Source: Providencia heimbachae ATCC 35613 (GTDB taxonomy: Bacteria; Pseudomonadota; Gammaproteobacteria; Enterobacterales; Enterobacteriaceae). Taken from it: a DNA stretch of 64,000 bases. The notes beneath the pieces were generated by a model. It saw only the letters and a program-made list of their open reading frames with translations. It searched no databases and was not told the origin of the DNA. Location of the stretch: positions 62,001 to 126,000 of the forward strand of contig NZ_LXEW01000015.1 of assembly GCF_001655055.1 (NCBI RefSeq), written 5' to 3'. Below are positions 7,664-17,681 of this stretch, piece after piece. Each line of letters begins with the position of its first letter. Within the stretch, counting starts at the first letter, position 1. Both the position numbers and the translations under genes were made by a program.

Positions 7664-10600
7664 CTAACCAATTAACTCAATACGTGCGGGTAAACCTTGT
7701 CTTACCGAGGCACCGGAGACCCAATCTAACCATGTATTTGCAACCTCACGGGTTGGGTCGGCGAATCCTAAATCGTTTAAATTGATACCTGAACCATTGG
7801 CGGCATTCATTGGCATTGGATTACCATCTAAATAATGCTGTTTAGCCCCCATTTCGGTATGACCATACCCATGTTCAATCGCAAGTACACCCGGCATCAC
7901 ACCATCAAGCACGCTAACTTGCGCTTTAGCGAATCCACCTGGAGTGGTGATTTTAATCCAATCACCGTGCTTAACGCCCATTTTAGTCGCATCATCAGGA
8001 TGAATAGCCACTAAGTTGGTTGGTTTCACGTGACGCAAGCGTTCAATCATGGTGGTTGAACTGCTCATAACGTGTGATTTAAATGACATCAATTTCAGTG
8101 GCCACTCTTTTTCTGGGAACACTTTATTAACGTCATCACCATTTGCCATACGCGGTGGATAATAAGTTGGACAACCACTGTAACGTTCACCGGTTATTGC
8201 ATGACGGTTAACCGCAACGGTTGGGTTCCAAATTTGTAAGCCTTTTTTCCATTGAGGGCCCGTTGCATCACCATCCCATGCTTTTTCGTGTGGTGCAAAA
8301 CGACCACCTCGGGTATAGATATAAGCAACACGACGAATTTCTTCCGGTTTCAGTGTGCGAGTCATTGCCGGTATAATGCGCTCAACACCGCTGATTTGAA
8401 TATCTTCCAATGCGGCTTCTGGCACGGGCTTTTCACCCAGCCACGCCATATTTGCCGCGACTTTCAGATAGTAATCTTCTGCACTATTGAGTGAGTGCAT
8501 GTTGCCATCCATATCTTCAATAACGTTGTCACCAAAGCCTGGAAGGTTAAGTTCTTTGGCCACAGCGATACAAAAAGTTTCCATGGAAACTGGCTGACCA
8601 TCGGCTGTTTTTGCTGTACGTGATTCGACTATTGGCCAACGCGCAGTGCTGGCTTTCACTTGAACCCCTGACCACGGTGCACTGAATCCCCAACTTTCAA
8701 AGTTATGGGTATCGGGCACGATATAATCCGCCAGCGCAGTGGTTTCATTCATAAATGCATCAATACCAATGATAAGTGGTAGATGTTTTGGATCTTTAAG
8801 CTTTTCTTCCATCACCTGACGAATACCCGCAATGCCGTAGACAGGGTTAGTCATGTTGGTGATCCAAGCTTTGAGTGAGTACGGATACCCCATCAATGCC
8901 GAAGCCAATTGTTCTGTTAGTTGCCCTTTAGCAAACGGATACCAAGGTGCTTTTGCCGGATATGGTTGTTCTCCTGCTGCAATACGCGCTTTAAATTCAT
9001 CTGATTTTTCATAGACTTCATTACTGCGTGATAACACAACACCTTTCGGTTTCACTTTGCCTTTATAGCTGGCGATTTTGTAACGAGGGCCATCATTTTC
9101 CCCATTAAATTTACCACCGCCGACTGAAACACCACCTTTTAGGTTTAAGTTTCCAATCAAGGCGTTAAGCATAATGACTGACCATGCCGTGTAGAAGCCG
9201 TTGCCGCCCATCATGCCGCCATGAGAAATCACCGCCGCTTTTCTATCATAGGAGGTTAATGCTTTACCCAGTGACTCAATGGTTTTCACAGGAACATGGC
9301 AGCGTTCGCTATATTCTTCAAGGGTCATGCGATTTGCCGCTTCTTTCAAGCATTCGAAGCTCGATTTTACGGTGACTTCGCTACCATCATGCAATGTCAC
9401 TTGGCGTGTCACAAATAGCTCGGCGTTCGTGACATCATTGGCCAGCTTTAATTCGCCAGACGCATCTTGAACTAAGAAAGCTTTTTCATCATCCCCTTCA
9501 CCTGTAATGTGAGAGGATATTAATAATTGCCCAGCTAATGGATGCGTGTCATCGGTAATAACCAGATGCGTCGAGTTAGTCCAACTTTTCTCGCCTGCGG
9601 CTTCCATGGATTTTTCGCTCGGTACACTGAGATATTTTGCGTTATAACGCTCATTCTCAATAATCCAGCGGATCATTCCCATCACTAATGCCGCATCGGT
9701 ACCCGGTTGAACTGGAACCCAGTGACCATGGTCGTTTGCTAAGGTTGTGGTTAACGGCAATGCCGGTGAAACCACCACATAGTTAAATGAATCACGCAAA
9801 CGTGCCGTTGCTAATTGGCGAGCTTGACGTTTGAATGGGTTACCTGACTGTGCCGGTGAGGTCCCAATAAATAAAGCAAAACTGACATGATCCCAATCGG
9901 GCTTCACGTGCGCGTTTTTATCGAGATCATCCATCAATGCACCGGAGCCTGCACGGTAAGCTAATCCACAATATGAACCGTGAGCACCAAAGTTTTTACT
10001 GCCAAAACCATTTTGTGCAAAACGACGAATAAAGCCATCACGACCATCATCACCCGCGTTAGTCACTAGTAATTGATTTGCTTTTGGCCCGAGTTTTGGT
10101 TGTGAAGGATCTAACGGCGTTTCAAGGTCGCGAATGGCTCGCAGACCATCAACATGCCCTTCACCGAATAGATCCCCCCCTTCCACCACTTCTGTAATCA
10201 ATTGCTCAAAACTAATACGTTCCCATTTACCTTCACCACGCTTACCAACACGTTTCATTGGCTCAAGGATACGCAATGGACTGGTTAAGCCTTCCATTAG
10301 CGTTGCCCCACGAGCACAAGCGGTTGAACGATGCTCAAGTCCGCTTTCACCACTCATTTTGGTAAATGCAGTTTTGAGAGGCATCCCATACGGAAAATGT
10401 TCTTCATGGGAAAGTGGGTGATATGGGTTACCCGCAATACGTAATACTTCATTTTTTGCAGTATCGACACGAGCGCGAATACCGCATTGTGTCCAACAAC
10501 CAAAACATTGTGTCATTGCAACGACTTGCTCTGGGTTTTCTTTCCAACCATTTGTTGCCTGCCCTTCAGGGCGCAATGAGTTACCGTTAATCCGGTCGAG

Positions 10601-10738
10601 AGTCACTTTACCGGAAGTGCCATTAACCAGACCATCCACTGCACGTTTGGCAACATCGCGGTAGCTCGCACCAAATAACGCGATACCACCGACAACTAAA
10701 CCACCTTTAAGCCATTGACGTCTTGAGAATTTAGCCAT
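7664..10738 (-). CDS. ttrA: Tetrathionate reductase catalytic subunit A
   Basis: 1024 residues from the ATG at 10738, chosen because GGGGAGAG lies nine bases upstream and the protein then starts MAKFSRRQWLKGG, a Tat signal. A longer frame begins 14 codons earlier but lies inside ttrC and adds nothing recognisable. The protein is a molybdopterin oxidoreductase with an N-terminal 4Fe-4S motif (CFGCWTQCGIRARV...STACARG); the cysteine in HGSYCGLAYR is the probable molybdenum ligand. It reduces tetrathionate to thiosulfate in the periplasm, taking electrons from TtrB. It is last in the ttrBCA operon and overlaps the end of ttrC by eight bases. Confidence 0.96.
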   Translation of the reverse strand: MAKFSRRQWLKGGLVVGGIALFGASYRDVAKRAVDGLVNGTSGKVTLDRINGNSLRPEGQATNGWKENPEQVVAMTQCFGCWTQCGIRARVDTAKNEVLRIAGNPYHPLSHEEHFPYGMPLKTAFTKMSGESGLEHRSTACARGATLMEGLTSPLRILEPMKRVGKRGEGKWERISFEQLITEVVEGGDLFGEGHVDGLRAIRDLETPLDPSQPKLGPKANQLLVTNAGDDGRDGFIRRFAQNGFGSKNFGAHGSYCGLAYRAGSGALMDDLDKNAHVKPDWDHVSFALFIGTSPAQSGNPFKRQARQLATARLRDSFNYVVVSPALPLTTTLANDHGHWVPVQPGTDAALVMGMIRWIIENERYNAKYLSVPSEKSMEAAGEKSWTNSTHLVITDDTHPLAGQLLISSHITGEGDDEKAFLVQDASGELKLANDVTNAELFVTRQVTLHDGSEVTVKSSFECLKEAANRMTLEEYSERCHVPVKTIESLGKALTSYDRKAAVISHGGMMGGNGFYTAWSVIMLNALIGNLNLKGGVSVGGGKFNGENDGPRYKIASYKGKVKPKGVVLSRSNEVYEKSDEFKARIAAGEQPYPAKAPWYPFAKGQLTEQLASALMGYPYSLKAWITNMTNPVYGIAGIRQVMEEKLKDPKHLPLIIGIDAFMNETTALADYIVPDTHNFESWGFSAPWSGVQVKASTARWPIVESRTAKTADGQPVSMETFCIAVAKELNLPGFGDNVIEDMDGNMHSLNSAEDYYLKVAANMAWLGEKPVPEAALEDIQISGVERIIPAMTRTLKPEEIRRVAYIYTRGGRFAPHEKAWDGDATGPQWKKGLQIWNPTVAVNRHAITGERYSGCPTYYPPRMANGDDVNKVFPEKEWPLKLMSFKSHVMSSSTTMIERLRHVKPTNLVAIHPDDATKMGVKHGDWIKITTPGGFAKAQVSVLDGVMPGVLAIEHGYGHTEMGAKQHYLDGNPMPMNAANGSGINLNDLGFADPTREVANTWLDWVSGASVRQGLPARIELIG

Positions 10739-11759
10739 GTTGCACTCTCCCCGCAAACCAACGAATACCTTCGCGAACAATAATAGTTAACGCTATCCAT
10801 AAACCGAATGTGCCGATGATGGCCAACAATCCATCTGTCCCCAGAGGGAACTGATATGGATTAGCGATAATGTTATATTTAGGCACTGCTTGTACTTCCA
10901 TCAGGAATATCCAACGTAACGTCCAAGCCAAAGCCATTGAAACCAAGGCCAATACCGTAATATAAGGTACTGAGCGAACTGCTTTTACATTGCGCAAAGA
11001 CATCAGGAACGAAACGGCCCATAATGCGCAAACCCCCATCAACATCCACCAGCCAGGGCTTGTAACTGTTAGCTGCTGACGAACTGCAATACCTGAAGTG
11101 GTATCACCAGAAAGCCATAGTGCAAAACAAACTGCTAACAATAACAATGAGATAACTTGGAAGCGAGCTAAGCGGTTTTGATATTGAGGCTCGCGGCGAG
11201 CACCTAAGCCAATTAAAGCAGGCAATACTTGCAGCGCACTTAGGAACATTAAAATCGGTATCCACCAGCTAAACCAAATCGGACGCGCATTTAATACTGA
11301 TGCCTCACGACCGGTATACAGTAGTAGTCCGATAGCGGATAACGCGGCTAACAGTGCAACCCAGCGAGTCGCTTTAAATTCTTTTTTCCAAATCAATTTC
11401 ACCACAAGGGCAACAAAATACAATCCCATAAATGTGGTGAATAACGGCAGTAAAACCGAGCCCCACCACATCCAAGACCATAGTGTTGGATGCGCATAGA
11501 AATGCCAAACCCTTGCCGTTTGATGTAAATCTGCGGTTAACGCTAAAGGTGCAGTTATTCCCATGGTGATAGCAATAAATGCAGAGATCATTTCTAATCG
11601 GCTGTTTTCACTTTTGTTTTGCCAATGTAAATAACAGGCATAAAGTACAGCGCATGACGCTATTCCAATAAAGAAGAAATATTGTACTGCCCAAGGCAGC
11701 CAGAAGAATTCTTGTGGCTGAGCCATAATTTCTGAAATATAAGTGACTTGGTCATTCAT
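10731..11759 (-). CDS. ttrC: Tetrathionate reductase membrane subunit C (quinol oxidase)
   Basis: 342 residues with about nine hydrophobic helices; NrfD/PsrC-like membrane anchor that oxidises menaquinol and passes electrons to TtrB. The start at 11759 (MNDQVTYISEIM) was chosen because AGGAGG precedes it and its ATG overlaps the ttrB stop as TGATG, indicating translational coupling. An upstream in-frame start six codons earlier is less likely. The length agrees with Salmonella TtrC, about 340 residues. The 3' end overlaps ttrA. Confidence 0.95.
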   Translation of the reverse strand: MNDQVTYISEIMAQPQEFFWLPWAVQYFFFIGIASCAVLYACYLHWQNKSENSRLEMISAFIAITMGITAPLALTADLHQTARVWHFYAHPTLWSWMWWGSVLLPLFTTFMGLYFVALVVKLIWKKEFKATRWVALLAALSAIGLLLYTGREASVLNARPIWFSWWIPILMFLSALQVLPALIGLGARREPQYQNRLARFQVISLLLLAVCFALWLSGDTTSGIAVRQQLTVTSPGWWMLMGVCALWAVSFLMSLRNVKAVRSVPYITVLALVSMALAWTLRWIFLMEVQAVPKYNIIANPYQFPLGTDGLLAIIGTFGLWIALTIIVREGIRWFAGRVQHG

Positions 11760-12496
11760 CAGAATACCTCCTGCCATAATGCGGGTTGCCCTTTACCTTC
11801 GAGTGGCTCTACAAAAGCATCGTCCAAACCGATGTAAAACACTTGAGGTAAGGTGCCACTTTCAGGTTTAAGCACTTTAATCTCGGCTTCATGCTCAGTC
11901 AGCATCTGGCGAATCGTGCTGTTAGGATCTTTTAAATCACCAATAATACGCGCACCACCAACACAAGACTCAACACAAGCTGGTAGTAAACCGACTTCTA
12001 AGCGATGAGCGCAGAATGTGCATTTATCTGCAGTTTGCGTTGAATGGTTAATGAATCGAGCATCGTAGGGGCAAGCTTGTACACAATATGCACAACCTAC
12101 ACAACGTTCGTTATCCACCACCACAATGCCATCTTCACGCTGAAAAGTGGCTTGGACAGGACAAACGGGAACACAAGGTGGGTTATCACAATGGTTACAT
12201 AGACGAGGAAGCAATACGTTGGTAAACCCTTCTTCACCTTTAACTGCAACCTGATATTGATTTACTGTGGTTCTAAATTGCCCTTGCGGTGTTTGGTTTT
12301 CTACCGAACAACTGACGGTACAAGATTGGCAACCGATGCAACGGCGCAAGTCGATCAACATTCCATAACGTTTGTCAGGATTGCCCTCGCGACGCGTTGG
12401 GGAGAAACTTAAACCTGCTTCGGCAATCGGGATCATCGATGCGCCAGCTGTCACTGCCCCTACCTGTTGTAGAAATTTTCGTTTACTCAGATCCAT
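11759..12496 (-). CDS. ttrB: Tetrathionate reductase iron-sulfur subunit B
   Basis: 245 residues. The start at 12496 (MDLSKRKFLQQVG) is preferred to an ATG seven codons upstream because GGAG stands eight bases before it and the sequence opens like Salmonella TtrB. Four cysteine clusters bind four 4Fe-4S centres: CIGCQSCTVSC, CNHCDNPPCVPVC, CVGCAYCVQAC and CTFCAHRLEVGLLPAC. An N-terminal SKRKFLQQVG leader resembles a Tat signal. It carries electrons from TtrC to TtrA on the periplasmic side. First gene of the operon, divergent from ttrS, so the 328 bases between them should hold the control sites. Confidence 0.95.
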   Translation of the reverse strand: MDLSKRKFLQQVGAVTAGASMIPIAEAGLSFSPTRREGNPDKRYGMLIDLRRCIGCQSCTVSCSVENQTPQGQFRTTVNQYQVAVKGEEGFTNVLLPRLCNHCDNPPCVPVCPVQATFQREDGIVVVDNERCVGCAYCVQACPYDARFINHSTQTADKCTFCAHRLEVGLLPACVESCVGGARIIGDLKDPNSTIRQMLTEHEAEIKVLKPESGTLPQVFYIGLDDAFVEPLEGKGQPALWQEVF

Positions 12497-12824
12497 AATT
12501 GGCTCCAGTATTGACATTGCTAATGCTTAAGTAAAAAGTTAATAATCAATATGTTATTTCTTTTTCGAGTTTTATTGGCTATTGATATAGCCTATTTAAT
12601 GCAACCGCCAAAATTCTTATTTCTCTTTCAAATCGGTGTGCTATCTTTGTCTCTCATAAACGTTGAATCATTCGAGTTATCAAAAACAGTCATTGGAGCA
12701 AACACATCGACGAACAGTAAGATGAAAGATATGGCTTCATTGTAGGGAGGCAGAGGTCTCAGCCCTATTGTGGTTTACCACATACCTATCGCTAAATTGA
12801 TCTAACTCAACGAATAACCCAAAT
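12497..12824. promoter_or_regulatory. ttrB-ttrS divergent control region
   Basis: 328 bases without a convincing gene; a 64-codon frame inside has no family features. It should carry promoters for ttrBCA and ttrSR and the TtrR site. Visible are an FNR-like palindrome near ttrS (listed separately) and the small palindrome GTGGTTTACCAC just before it. I could not recognise a TtrR motif. Confidence 0.6.
12797..12810. promoter_or_regulatory. FNR-like site near ttrS
   Basis: TTGAT-CTAA-CTCAA matches 9 of the 10 defined bases of the FNR consensus TTGAT-N4-ATCAA. It ends 14 bases before the ttrS ATG. Salmonella ttr expression needs Fnr as well as TtrSR. However, the site is about 300 bases from ttrB, so control of ttrS itself is equally possible. 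Confidence 0.5.
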
Positions 12825-14582
12825 ATGTTAAAGAAACTCGCTATGCCGTTGTATCGATTGCTAATAATAATGCTACTAATGTGGTCGCTTCCGGCTATGG
12901 CAGCCCAATGGACAATTGGTGTCCTCGCCTTACGAGGGCCGAGTACCACCCAATTACATTGGCAGTCATTAATAGACACATTAAATGAATCAATTCCTGG
13001 CGAACACTTCACCTTGCAACCCCTTAATCTCGATGAAATGAAGGAAGCGATTTCCCATCGTAAAATTGATTTTTTGCTGACCAATCCCGCACAATTTATT
13101 CAATTAGATAATCGATACAACCTGCGTTGGCTACTGTCGTTGCGCTCTGATGTCGAGCCTAATAGCACTACTCGTAACGTGATTGGCAGCTTAATTTTAG
13201 TTCGAGCTGATAGCGATATTACTGATGTGCAAAATTTGATCGGTAAAAAAGTCGGCGCGATTTCTCCTGATGCATTCGGTGGGTATTTATTAGGCTATAA
13301 GGTACTGCGAGATCTCGGGGTGGATGCCGAAAAAGATTTTCGGATGCAATTTTTAGGATTTCCAGCGGACGCTTTACTGTATGCCTTACGTGATGATTCA
13401 CTGTCAGCGGCAATTGTTCCTGTGTGTTTATTGGAAAATATGGACAGCGAAGGGTTGATCGACAAAAGCCAGTTTCGCCCGTTAATTCAACATCGTAGCT
13501 CACTTTCTTGCCTAACTAGTACCGAGCTATACCCCAACTGGTCATTTGCTGCATTAAGTGATGTGCCTGATAATCTTGTCGACAAAGTCACCAAGACGTT
13601 GCTTTCTGCGGATAAAACAACCATGCGCTGGGGAGCGCCCGCTTCGGTAACACAAGTAGAAACTTTATTGCGTGATGTTAACCAACACCCGCAACAACGC
13701 CAAGTTTGGCAAGATGTGGTGAGCTGGACAATACAACACCAAATTACCCTCGGTTTTGTGGCATTATTTTTCATTCTGTTAGGCGTTAATCATGTGTGGA
13801 TTGCTTTTTTAGTTAGACGCCGTAGCCGACAACTTGAAGCGGCACATAATCGCCTGCGCCAACAAGAAGCTAATCTACAAAAAGCGCAGCGCTTAAATAT
13901 TCTTGGTGAGATGTCTTCAGGTTTTGCACATGAACTCAATCAGCCTTTATCTGCTATTCGTCATTATGCTCAAGGTTGTATTTTACGCCTAAAAAAAGAG
14001 TCAGATGACCACCCTTTAATCGGCGCATTAACCAAGATTGATACCCAAGCGCAGCGTGGTGCCGATATCATTCGTAATCTACGCCTTTGGGCGGGGAAAC
14101 CTAACCCTGATTCAACTTCGCAACTCGGCCAACAATCGGTTAAGCACACCATTAACCATATTTGGCAATTATTACAGGTAGAACAACACTATCCTTCAGC
14201 CAGCTTATTGCTACCCGATACCGACGATATCTTGCTAAAACTGCCCGATACTCTGCTCGACCAGCTTTTATCTAATTTAGTCAGTAATAGCTTACAAGCC
14301 GGGGCGAGTATTCTTAGCTTTGGTTTTCACTTTTCTCAAGACCGTTTTTTGTTAGTTTTACAGGATAATGCCGGCGGTATGCCCCATCAACAACTTGAGC
14401 AAGGCATCACCCCTTTCGCCACCACAAAAGAAGAGGGCTTAGGCCTTGGCTTAGTTATCTGCCAAAGATTAATGCAGAGTCAAGGTGGCGATATTCGTAT
14501 TGAAAATAACCAGACCGATGATGGATTAAATGGGTTACGTGTGACGCTAATTTTTAGCCAGCACTCTTTTTTCAACGAATAG
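12825..14582 (+). CDS. ttrS: Tetrathionate sensor histidine kinase TtrS
   Basis: 585 residues, near the size of Salmonella TtrS (592). A signal/anchor (LLIIMLLMWSLPAMA) is followed by a PhnD-like periplasmic binding domain (about 25-290, e.g. ISHRKIDFLLTNPAQF). A membrane helix lies near 308-328 (LGFVALFFILLGVNHVWIAFLV). Next come the dimerisation/phosphoacceptor box FAHELNQPLSAIRHYAQG, with the histidine near residue 368, and an ATPase domain with N box LLSNLVSNSLQAGA, G1 DNAGGM and G2 GLGLGL. It senses periplasmic tetrathionate and phosphorylates TtrR. Divergent from ttrBCA and upstream of ttrR. Confidence 0.95.
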   Translation: MLKKLAMPLYRLLIIMLLMWSLPAMAAQWTIGVLALRGPSTTQLHWQSLIDTLNESIPGEHFTLQPLNLDEMKEAISHRKIDFLLTNPAQFIQLDNRYNLRWLLSLRSDVEPNSTTRNVIGSLILVRADSDITDVQNLIGKKVGAISPDAFGGYLLGYKVLRDLGVDAEKDFRMQFLGFPADALLYALRDDSLSAAIVPVCLLENMDSEGLIDKSQFRPLIQHRSSLSCLTSTELYPNWSFAALSDVPDNLVDKVTKTLLSADKTTMRWGAPASVTQVETLLRDVNQHPQQRQVWQDVVSWTIQHQITLGFVALFFILLGVNHVWIAFLVRRRSRQLEAAHNRLRQQEANLQKAQRLNILGEMSSGFAHELNQPLSAIRHYAQGCILRLKKESDDHPLIGALTKIDTQAQRGADIIRNLRLWAGKPNPDSTSQLGQQSVKHTINHIWQLLQVEQHYPSASLLLPDTDDILLKLPDTLLDQLLSNLVSNSLQAGASILSFGFHFSQDRFLLVLQDNAGGMPHQQLEQGITPFATTKEEGLGLGLVICQRLMQSQGGDIRIENNQTDDGLNGLRVTLIFSQHSFFNE

Positions 14583-14645
14583 CGCATGTTTTGCCACACA
14601 ATTGATAACATTCACATTAGCTATATGTGACAATGCCAATATTGC

Positions 14646-14651
14646 TATAAT
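14646..14651 (+). promoter_or_regulatory. Possible -10 of a separate ttrR promoter
   Basis: A perfect TATAAT stands 38 bases before the ttrR ATG in the 106-base gap after ttrS. No good -35 is present at 16-18 bases, so this may be an activator-dependent or chance match. Confidence 0.3.
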
Positions 14652-14688
14652 CGATATCTAAACAGCTTACATCACGAGGTCAGAACAA

Positions 14689-15285
14689 ATGCCAGTTATT
14701 CATCTAGTGGATGACGACACCGATGTCACAGACGCCTGTCAATTTTTACTAGAGACGCTGGGCTATGAGGTGACAGTTTGGAATGACAGTGAACAATTTA
14801 TCCAAAACGCACCTTTCCACCAAGAAGGGGTTGTTTTGCTCGATATGCGAATGCCTAAGCTTGATGGTAGACAAGTTCACCAGCACCTAAGAGAAGCGCA
14901 AAGTACACTTGCCGTTATTTTCCTCTCCGGTCATGGGGATATCCCTATGGCGGTTGAGCAAGTTAAACTGGGTGCAATTGATTTTCTTCAAAAACCCATC
15001 GATAGCCAATTACTCGCTCAAACCCTTGAACAAGCTCGGTTACATACCACCAAAGCGACAGAGGGTTACTTAGTCAAGCAACGTTACGATACTTTGACAC
15101 CAAAAGAAAAAAACATCTGCGGCTATGTGTTACAAGGAATGATTAATCGAGAAATTGCTGAAGTTGCCTGTATTTCCGTACGTACAGTTGAAGTGCATCG
15201 CTCCCGAGTGATGGAAAAAATGGCCGTGCGAAACTTAGCTGAATTAATGGGTATAATGCAGTCTGCTCACCTGTTAAGCGAATAA
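14689..15285 (+). CDS. ttrR: Response regulator TtrR
   Basis: 198 residues. The receiver domain has the acidic pocket DDD at 8-10, the phosphoacceptor Asp52 in LLDMRMPKLDG, and a conserved lysine in FLQKPID near residue 103. The C-terminal LuxR/FixJ-type helix-turn-helix is seen at about 137-195 (LTPKEKNICGYVLQG...EIAEVACISVRTVEVHRSRVMEKM). It activates ttrBCA when phosphorylated by TtrS. The 106-base gap to ttrS is longer than usual for a two-component pair and may contain an extra promoter. Confidence 0.95.
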   Translation: MPVIHLVDDDTDVTDACQFLLETLGYEVTVWNDSEQFIQNAPFHQEGVVLLDMRMPKLDGRQVHQHLREAQSTLAVIFLSGHGDIPMAVEQVKLGAIDFLQKPIDSQLLAQTLEQARLHTTKATEGYLVKQRYDTLTPKEKNICGYVLQGMINREIAEVACISVRTVEVHRSRVMEKMAVRNLAELMGIMQSAHLLSE

Positions 15286-15291
15286 TTTGAT

Positions 15292-15392
15292 ATACTCGCC
15301 ATCGTACCGCTTATGGCTTTGTTGGTTACGTTTACCCTCGCCAATGACAAATTGAGCCTACCGCTAGCTGCGCCTTGAATAATTTAGGGTAT
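15292..15392 (-). repeat. ERIC-like intergenic repeat in lpxL leader
   Basis: About 101 bases. Read on the minus strand it starts TACCCTAAATTATTCAAGG with CAGCTAG following, and ends GATGGCGAGTAT, matching both ends of ERIC/IRU elements. The centre (GAGGGTAAACGTAACCAAC) parallels the ERIC GGGTGAGCGAACGCAGCCAAC part. It is shorter than the usual 127 bases, so an internal deletion is likely. Confidence 0.6.
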
Positions 15393-15447
15393 ATAATTAA
15401 GCATGTACTTTTCTTTTATCATCACACACTAAAAAAATTGGAAAACA

Positions 15448-16395
15448 ATGATACTCGCACCAACTTTTCAAAAACGTTTTTTACATCCTCGTTACTGGCT
15501 AATTTGGTTTGGTATCGGCGTGTTATACCTTCTGGTATTACTTCCTTATCCGGTTATTTATTGGATAGGTATACGCTTAGGCCGCTTTTCTAAACGCTTT
15601 TTAAAAGAACGCGTACTTATTGCCGACCGCAATATACAGTTGTGTTTTCCTGATATGAGTGCACAAGAGAGAAAAGTTTGGGTCGATAAAAACTTTGAAT
15701 CCGTCGGAATGGGGGTATTTGAAACCGCAATGGCATGGTTCTGGCCAGACTGGCGTATTCGTCGCTGGTTTAAAGTGGAAGGTATCGAAAACATGCGAGC
15801 CGCTCAAAAGACAGGCCGCGGTGTTATTGTTCTCGGCGTTCATTTTTTGACCTTGGAAATTGCAGGCCGTGCTTTTGGTATGTATAACCCGGGTATTGGG
15901 GTTTATCGCCCAAATGACAATAAACTCCTCGACTGGCTGCAAACCCGTGGTCGCCTCAAATCCAACAAATATATGCTGGGACGCCGAGATGTTAAGGGTA
16001 TGATCCGAGTCCTAAAAGAAGGCGAAATTTTGTGGTACGCACCTGATCATGACTATGGCCCACGTAATAGCTCATTTGCCCCGCTATTTGCCGTTAAGCA
16101 TGCTGCAACGACCAATGGCTCGGCGATGTTATTAAAACTCGGGGAAGCGTTAGTGGTTCCTTTTGCAGCTCACCGCTTACCTGATGCCAAAGGTTATGTC
16201 CTAAAGATCCAGCCCGCTGTCGATAATTTCCCTGTAGACGATAATGTCGCTACCACCACGATGATGAATCAAGTTATCGAAAAAGAAATTTTAAGAGCCC
16301 CTGAGCAATACATGTGGATGCATCGTCGCTTTAAAACACGACCCCAAGGAGAACCTTCCTTGTATGGTGATTTAGATAATCTACATCATAAATAA
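15448..16395 (+). CDS. lpxL: Lipid A lauroyl/palmitoleoyl acyltransferase (LpxL/LpxP family)
   Basis: 315 residues; transfers a secondary acyl chain from acyl-ACP to Kdo2-lipid IVA at the inner face of the inner membrane. An N-terminal membrane helix ([22 protein letters not shown]) is followed by the catalytic HX4E box in [12 protein letters not shown] (about residues 132-143). Family segments [28 protein letters not shown] and [14 protein letters not shown] are all present. The sequence mixes features of E. coli LpxL ([10 protein letters not shown]) and LpxP ([12 protein letters not shown]), so the exact acyl preference cannot be told. E. coli has lpxL in the same region as mdtG and trhO. 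An ERIC-like element occupies much of the leader. Confidence 0.88.
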   Translation: MILAPTFQKRFLHPRYWLIWFGIGVLYLLVLLPYPVIYWIGIRLGRFSKRFLKERVLIADRNIQLCFPDMSAQERKVWVDKNFESVGMGVFETAMAWFWPDWRIRRWFKVEGIENMRAAQKTGRGVIVLGVHFLTLEIAGRAFGMYNPGIGVYRPNDNKLLDWLQTRGRLKSNKYMLGRRDVKGMIRVLKEGEILWYAPDHDYGPRNSSFAPLFAVKHAATTNGSAMLLKLGEALVVPFAAHRLPDAKGYVLKIQPAVDNFPVDDNVATTTMMNQVIEKEILRAPEQYMWMHRRFKTRPQGEPSLYGDLDNLHHK

Positions 16396-16401
16396 ATGTG
16401 G

Positions 16402-16433
16402 CGGCTGTTAAATATTTAACAGCCGTTTCGTTT
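16402..16433 (+). terminator. Terminator after lpxL
   Basis: A 24-base perfect palindrome at 16402-16425 (arms CGGCTGTTAAAT and its complement) is followed by TTTCGTTTTT. It separates lpxL from mdtG, whose ATG begins 30 bases further on. Confidence 0.75.
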
Positions 16434-16454
16434 TTAAAAATAAGTTAGGAGTCT

Positions 16455-17681
16455 ATGCTTAGCAGAAGCAATTACTGGAAACGTAATCTATACGTCGTGT
16501 GGTTCGGCTGTTTTTTAACGGGCGCTGCATTTAGTCTGATCATGCCTTTTCTTCCTCTTTATATTGAAGAATTAGGGGTGACAGACCATACGTCACTTAA
16601 TTTATGGACTGGCGCCGTTTTTAGTATTACATTTCTGTTTTCTGCTATTGCTGCCCCATTCTGGGGACGTTTATCCGACCGAAAAGGTCGAAAATTAATG
16701 CTATTACGATCTGCCCTCGGTATGGCTATCGTGATGGTGCTCATCGGTTTTGCACAAAATATTTGGCAGTTATTAGCACTGAGAGCCGTCTTAGGTCTGC
16801 TGGGGGGCTTTGTCCCAAATGCTAATGCGCTTATCGCCACACAAATTCCTGTGAAAAAAAGCGGTTGGGCAATGGGCGTCTTAGCCACTGGTGCCGTTAG
16901 CGGTGCCTTGATTGGCCCGTTGATTGGCGGGTTCCTTGCAGACCAATATGGTTTGCGCCCTGTCTTTTTTATCACAGCAACGGTTTTATTTATCTGCTTT
17001 TTTGTCACGCTGTTTTATGTTCGTGAACGTTTTACCCCGGTATCCCGTAAAGATGCACTTTCCACCAAACAAGTATTTGCCTCTTTACGTAACAGGAAAT
17101 TAGTCATTAGCCTCTTTTTCACCACGATGATTATTCAAGCGGCAATGGGCTCAATTAATCCAGTCATCACCCTGTATGTCAGAGAGCTGTCGGGTTCGAT
17201 TGAAAACTTAGCCCTGATTAGCGGTATGATTGCATCCATTCCGGGGGTCGCGGCACTGATCAGTGCCCCCATGCTCGGGAAGCTTAGTGATAGAATTGGT
17301 CCTGAAAAAGTGCTATTAGCGGTTCTTGGCGCTTCAATCTTTGTTCTCTTCCCTATGGGGTTAGTCAGTAGCTACTGGGAGCTTGGTGCACTGCGTTTCT
17401 TGCTGGGTGCGTTGAACGCCGCCCTATTACCTGCGGTACAAACCTTAATTATTTATAATATTTCCCATCAAGTAACAGGCAGGATATTCAGCTATAACCA
17501 AGCCCTACGTGACGTTGGAAATGTTACTGGTCCGTTAATGGGTTCATTTGTTGCCGCCTCCTATGGTTTCAGAGCCGTTTTCTTCTTTACCTCCGTACTT
17601 GTTCTTATTAATCTAATCTATTCATGGTCAGTCATAAAAAAACAATCCGATGGGCTTCGTGCTGAACCGACTGACCAATAA
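16455..17681 (+). CDS. mdtG: MFS multidrug efflux transporter MdtG
   Basis: 408 residues, exactly the length of E. coli MdtG. Twelve membrane helices of the drug:H+ antiporter type are expected. Recognisable segments are [20 protein letters not shown] at the start, the motif A loop [33 protein letters not shown], and [21 protein letters not shown]. coli MdtG confers resistance to fosfomycin and deoxycholate when overproduced. The Shine-Dalgarno TAGGAG lies six bases before ATG. In E. coli mdtG is under MarA/SoxS/Rob; no clear box was identified here. Confidence 0.94.
   Translation: MLSRSNYWKRNLYVVWFGCFLTGAAFSLIMPFLPLYIEELGVTDHTSLNLWTGAVFSITFLFSAIAAPFWGRLSDRKGRKLMLLRSALGMAIVMVLIGFAQNIWQLLALRAVLGLLGGFVPNANALIATQIPVKKSGWAMGVLATGAVSGALIGPLIGGFLADQYGLRPVFFITATVLFICFFVTLFYVRERFTPVSRKDALSTKQVFASLRNRKLVISLFFTTMIIQAAMGSINPVITLYVRELSGSIENLALISGMIASIPGVAALISAPMLGKLSDRIGPEKVLLAVLGASIFVLFPMGLVSSYWELGALRFLLGALNAALLPAVQTLIIYNISHQVTGRIFSYNQALRDVGNVTGPLMGSFVAASYGFRAVFFFTSVLVLINLIYSWSVIKKQSDGLRAEPTDQ

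Noticed and set aside
10739..10780. Longer TtrA with a 14-residue N-terminal extension
   Set aside because: It would bury the Tat signal and lacks its own ribosome site, while GGGGAGAG precedes the ATG at 10738.
12551..12745. 64-codon hydrophobic frame in the ttrB-ttrS gap
   Set aside because: No ribosome site, no family features, and it sits in a region required for divergent promoters.
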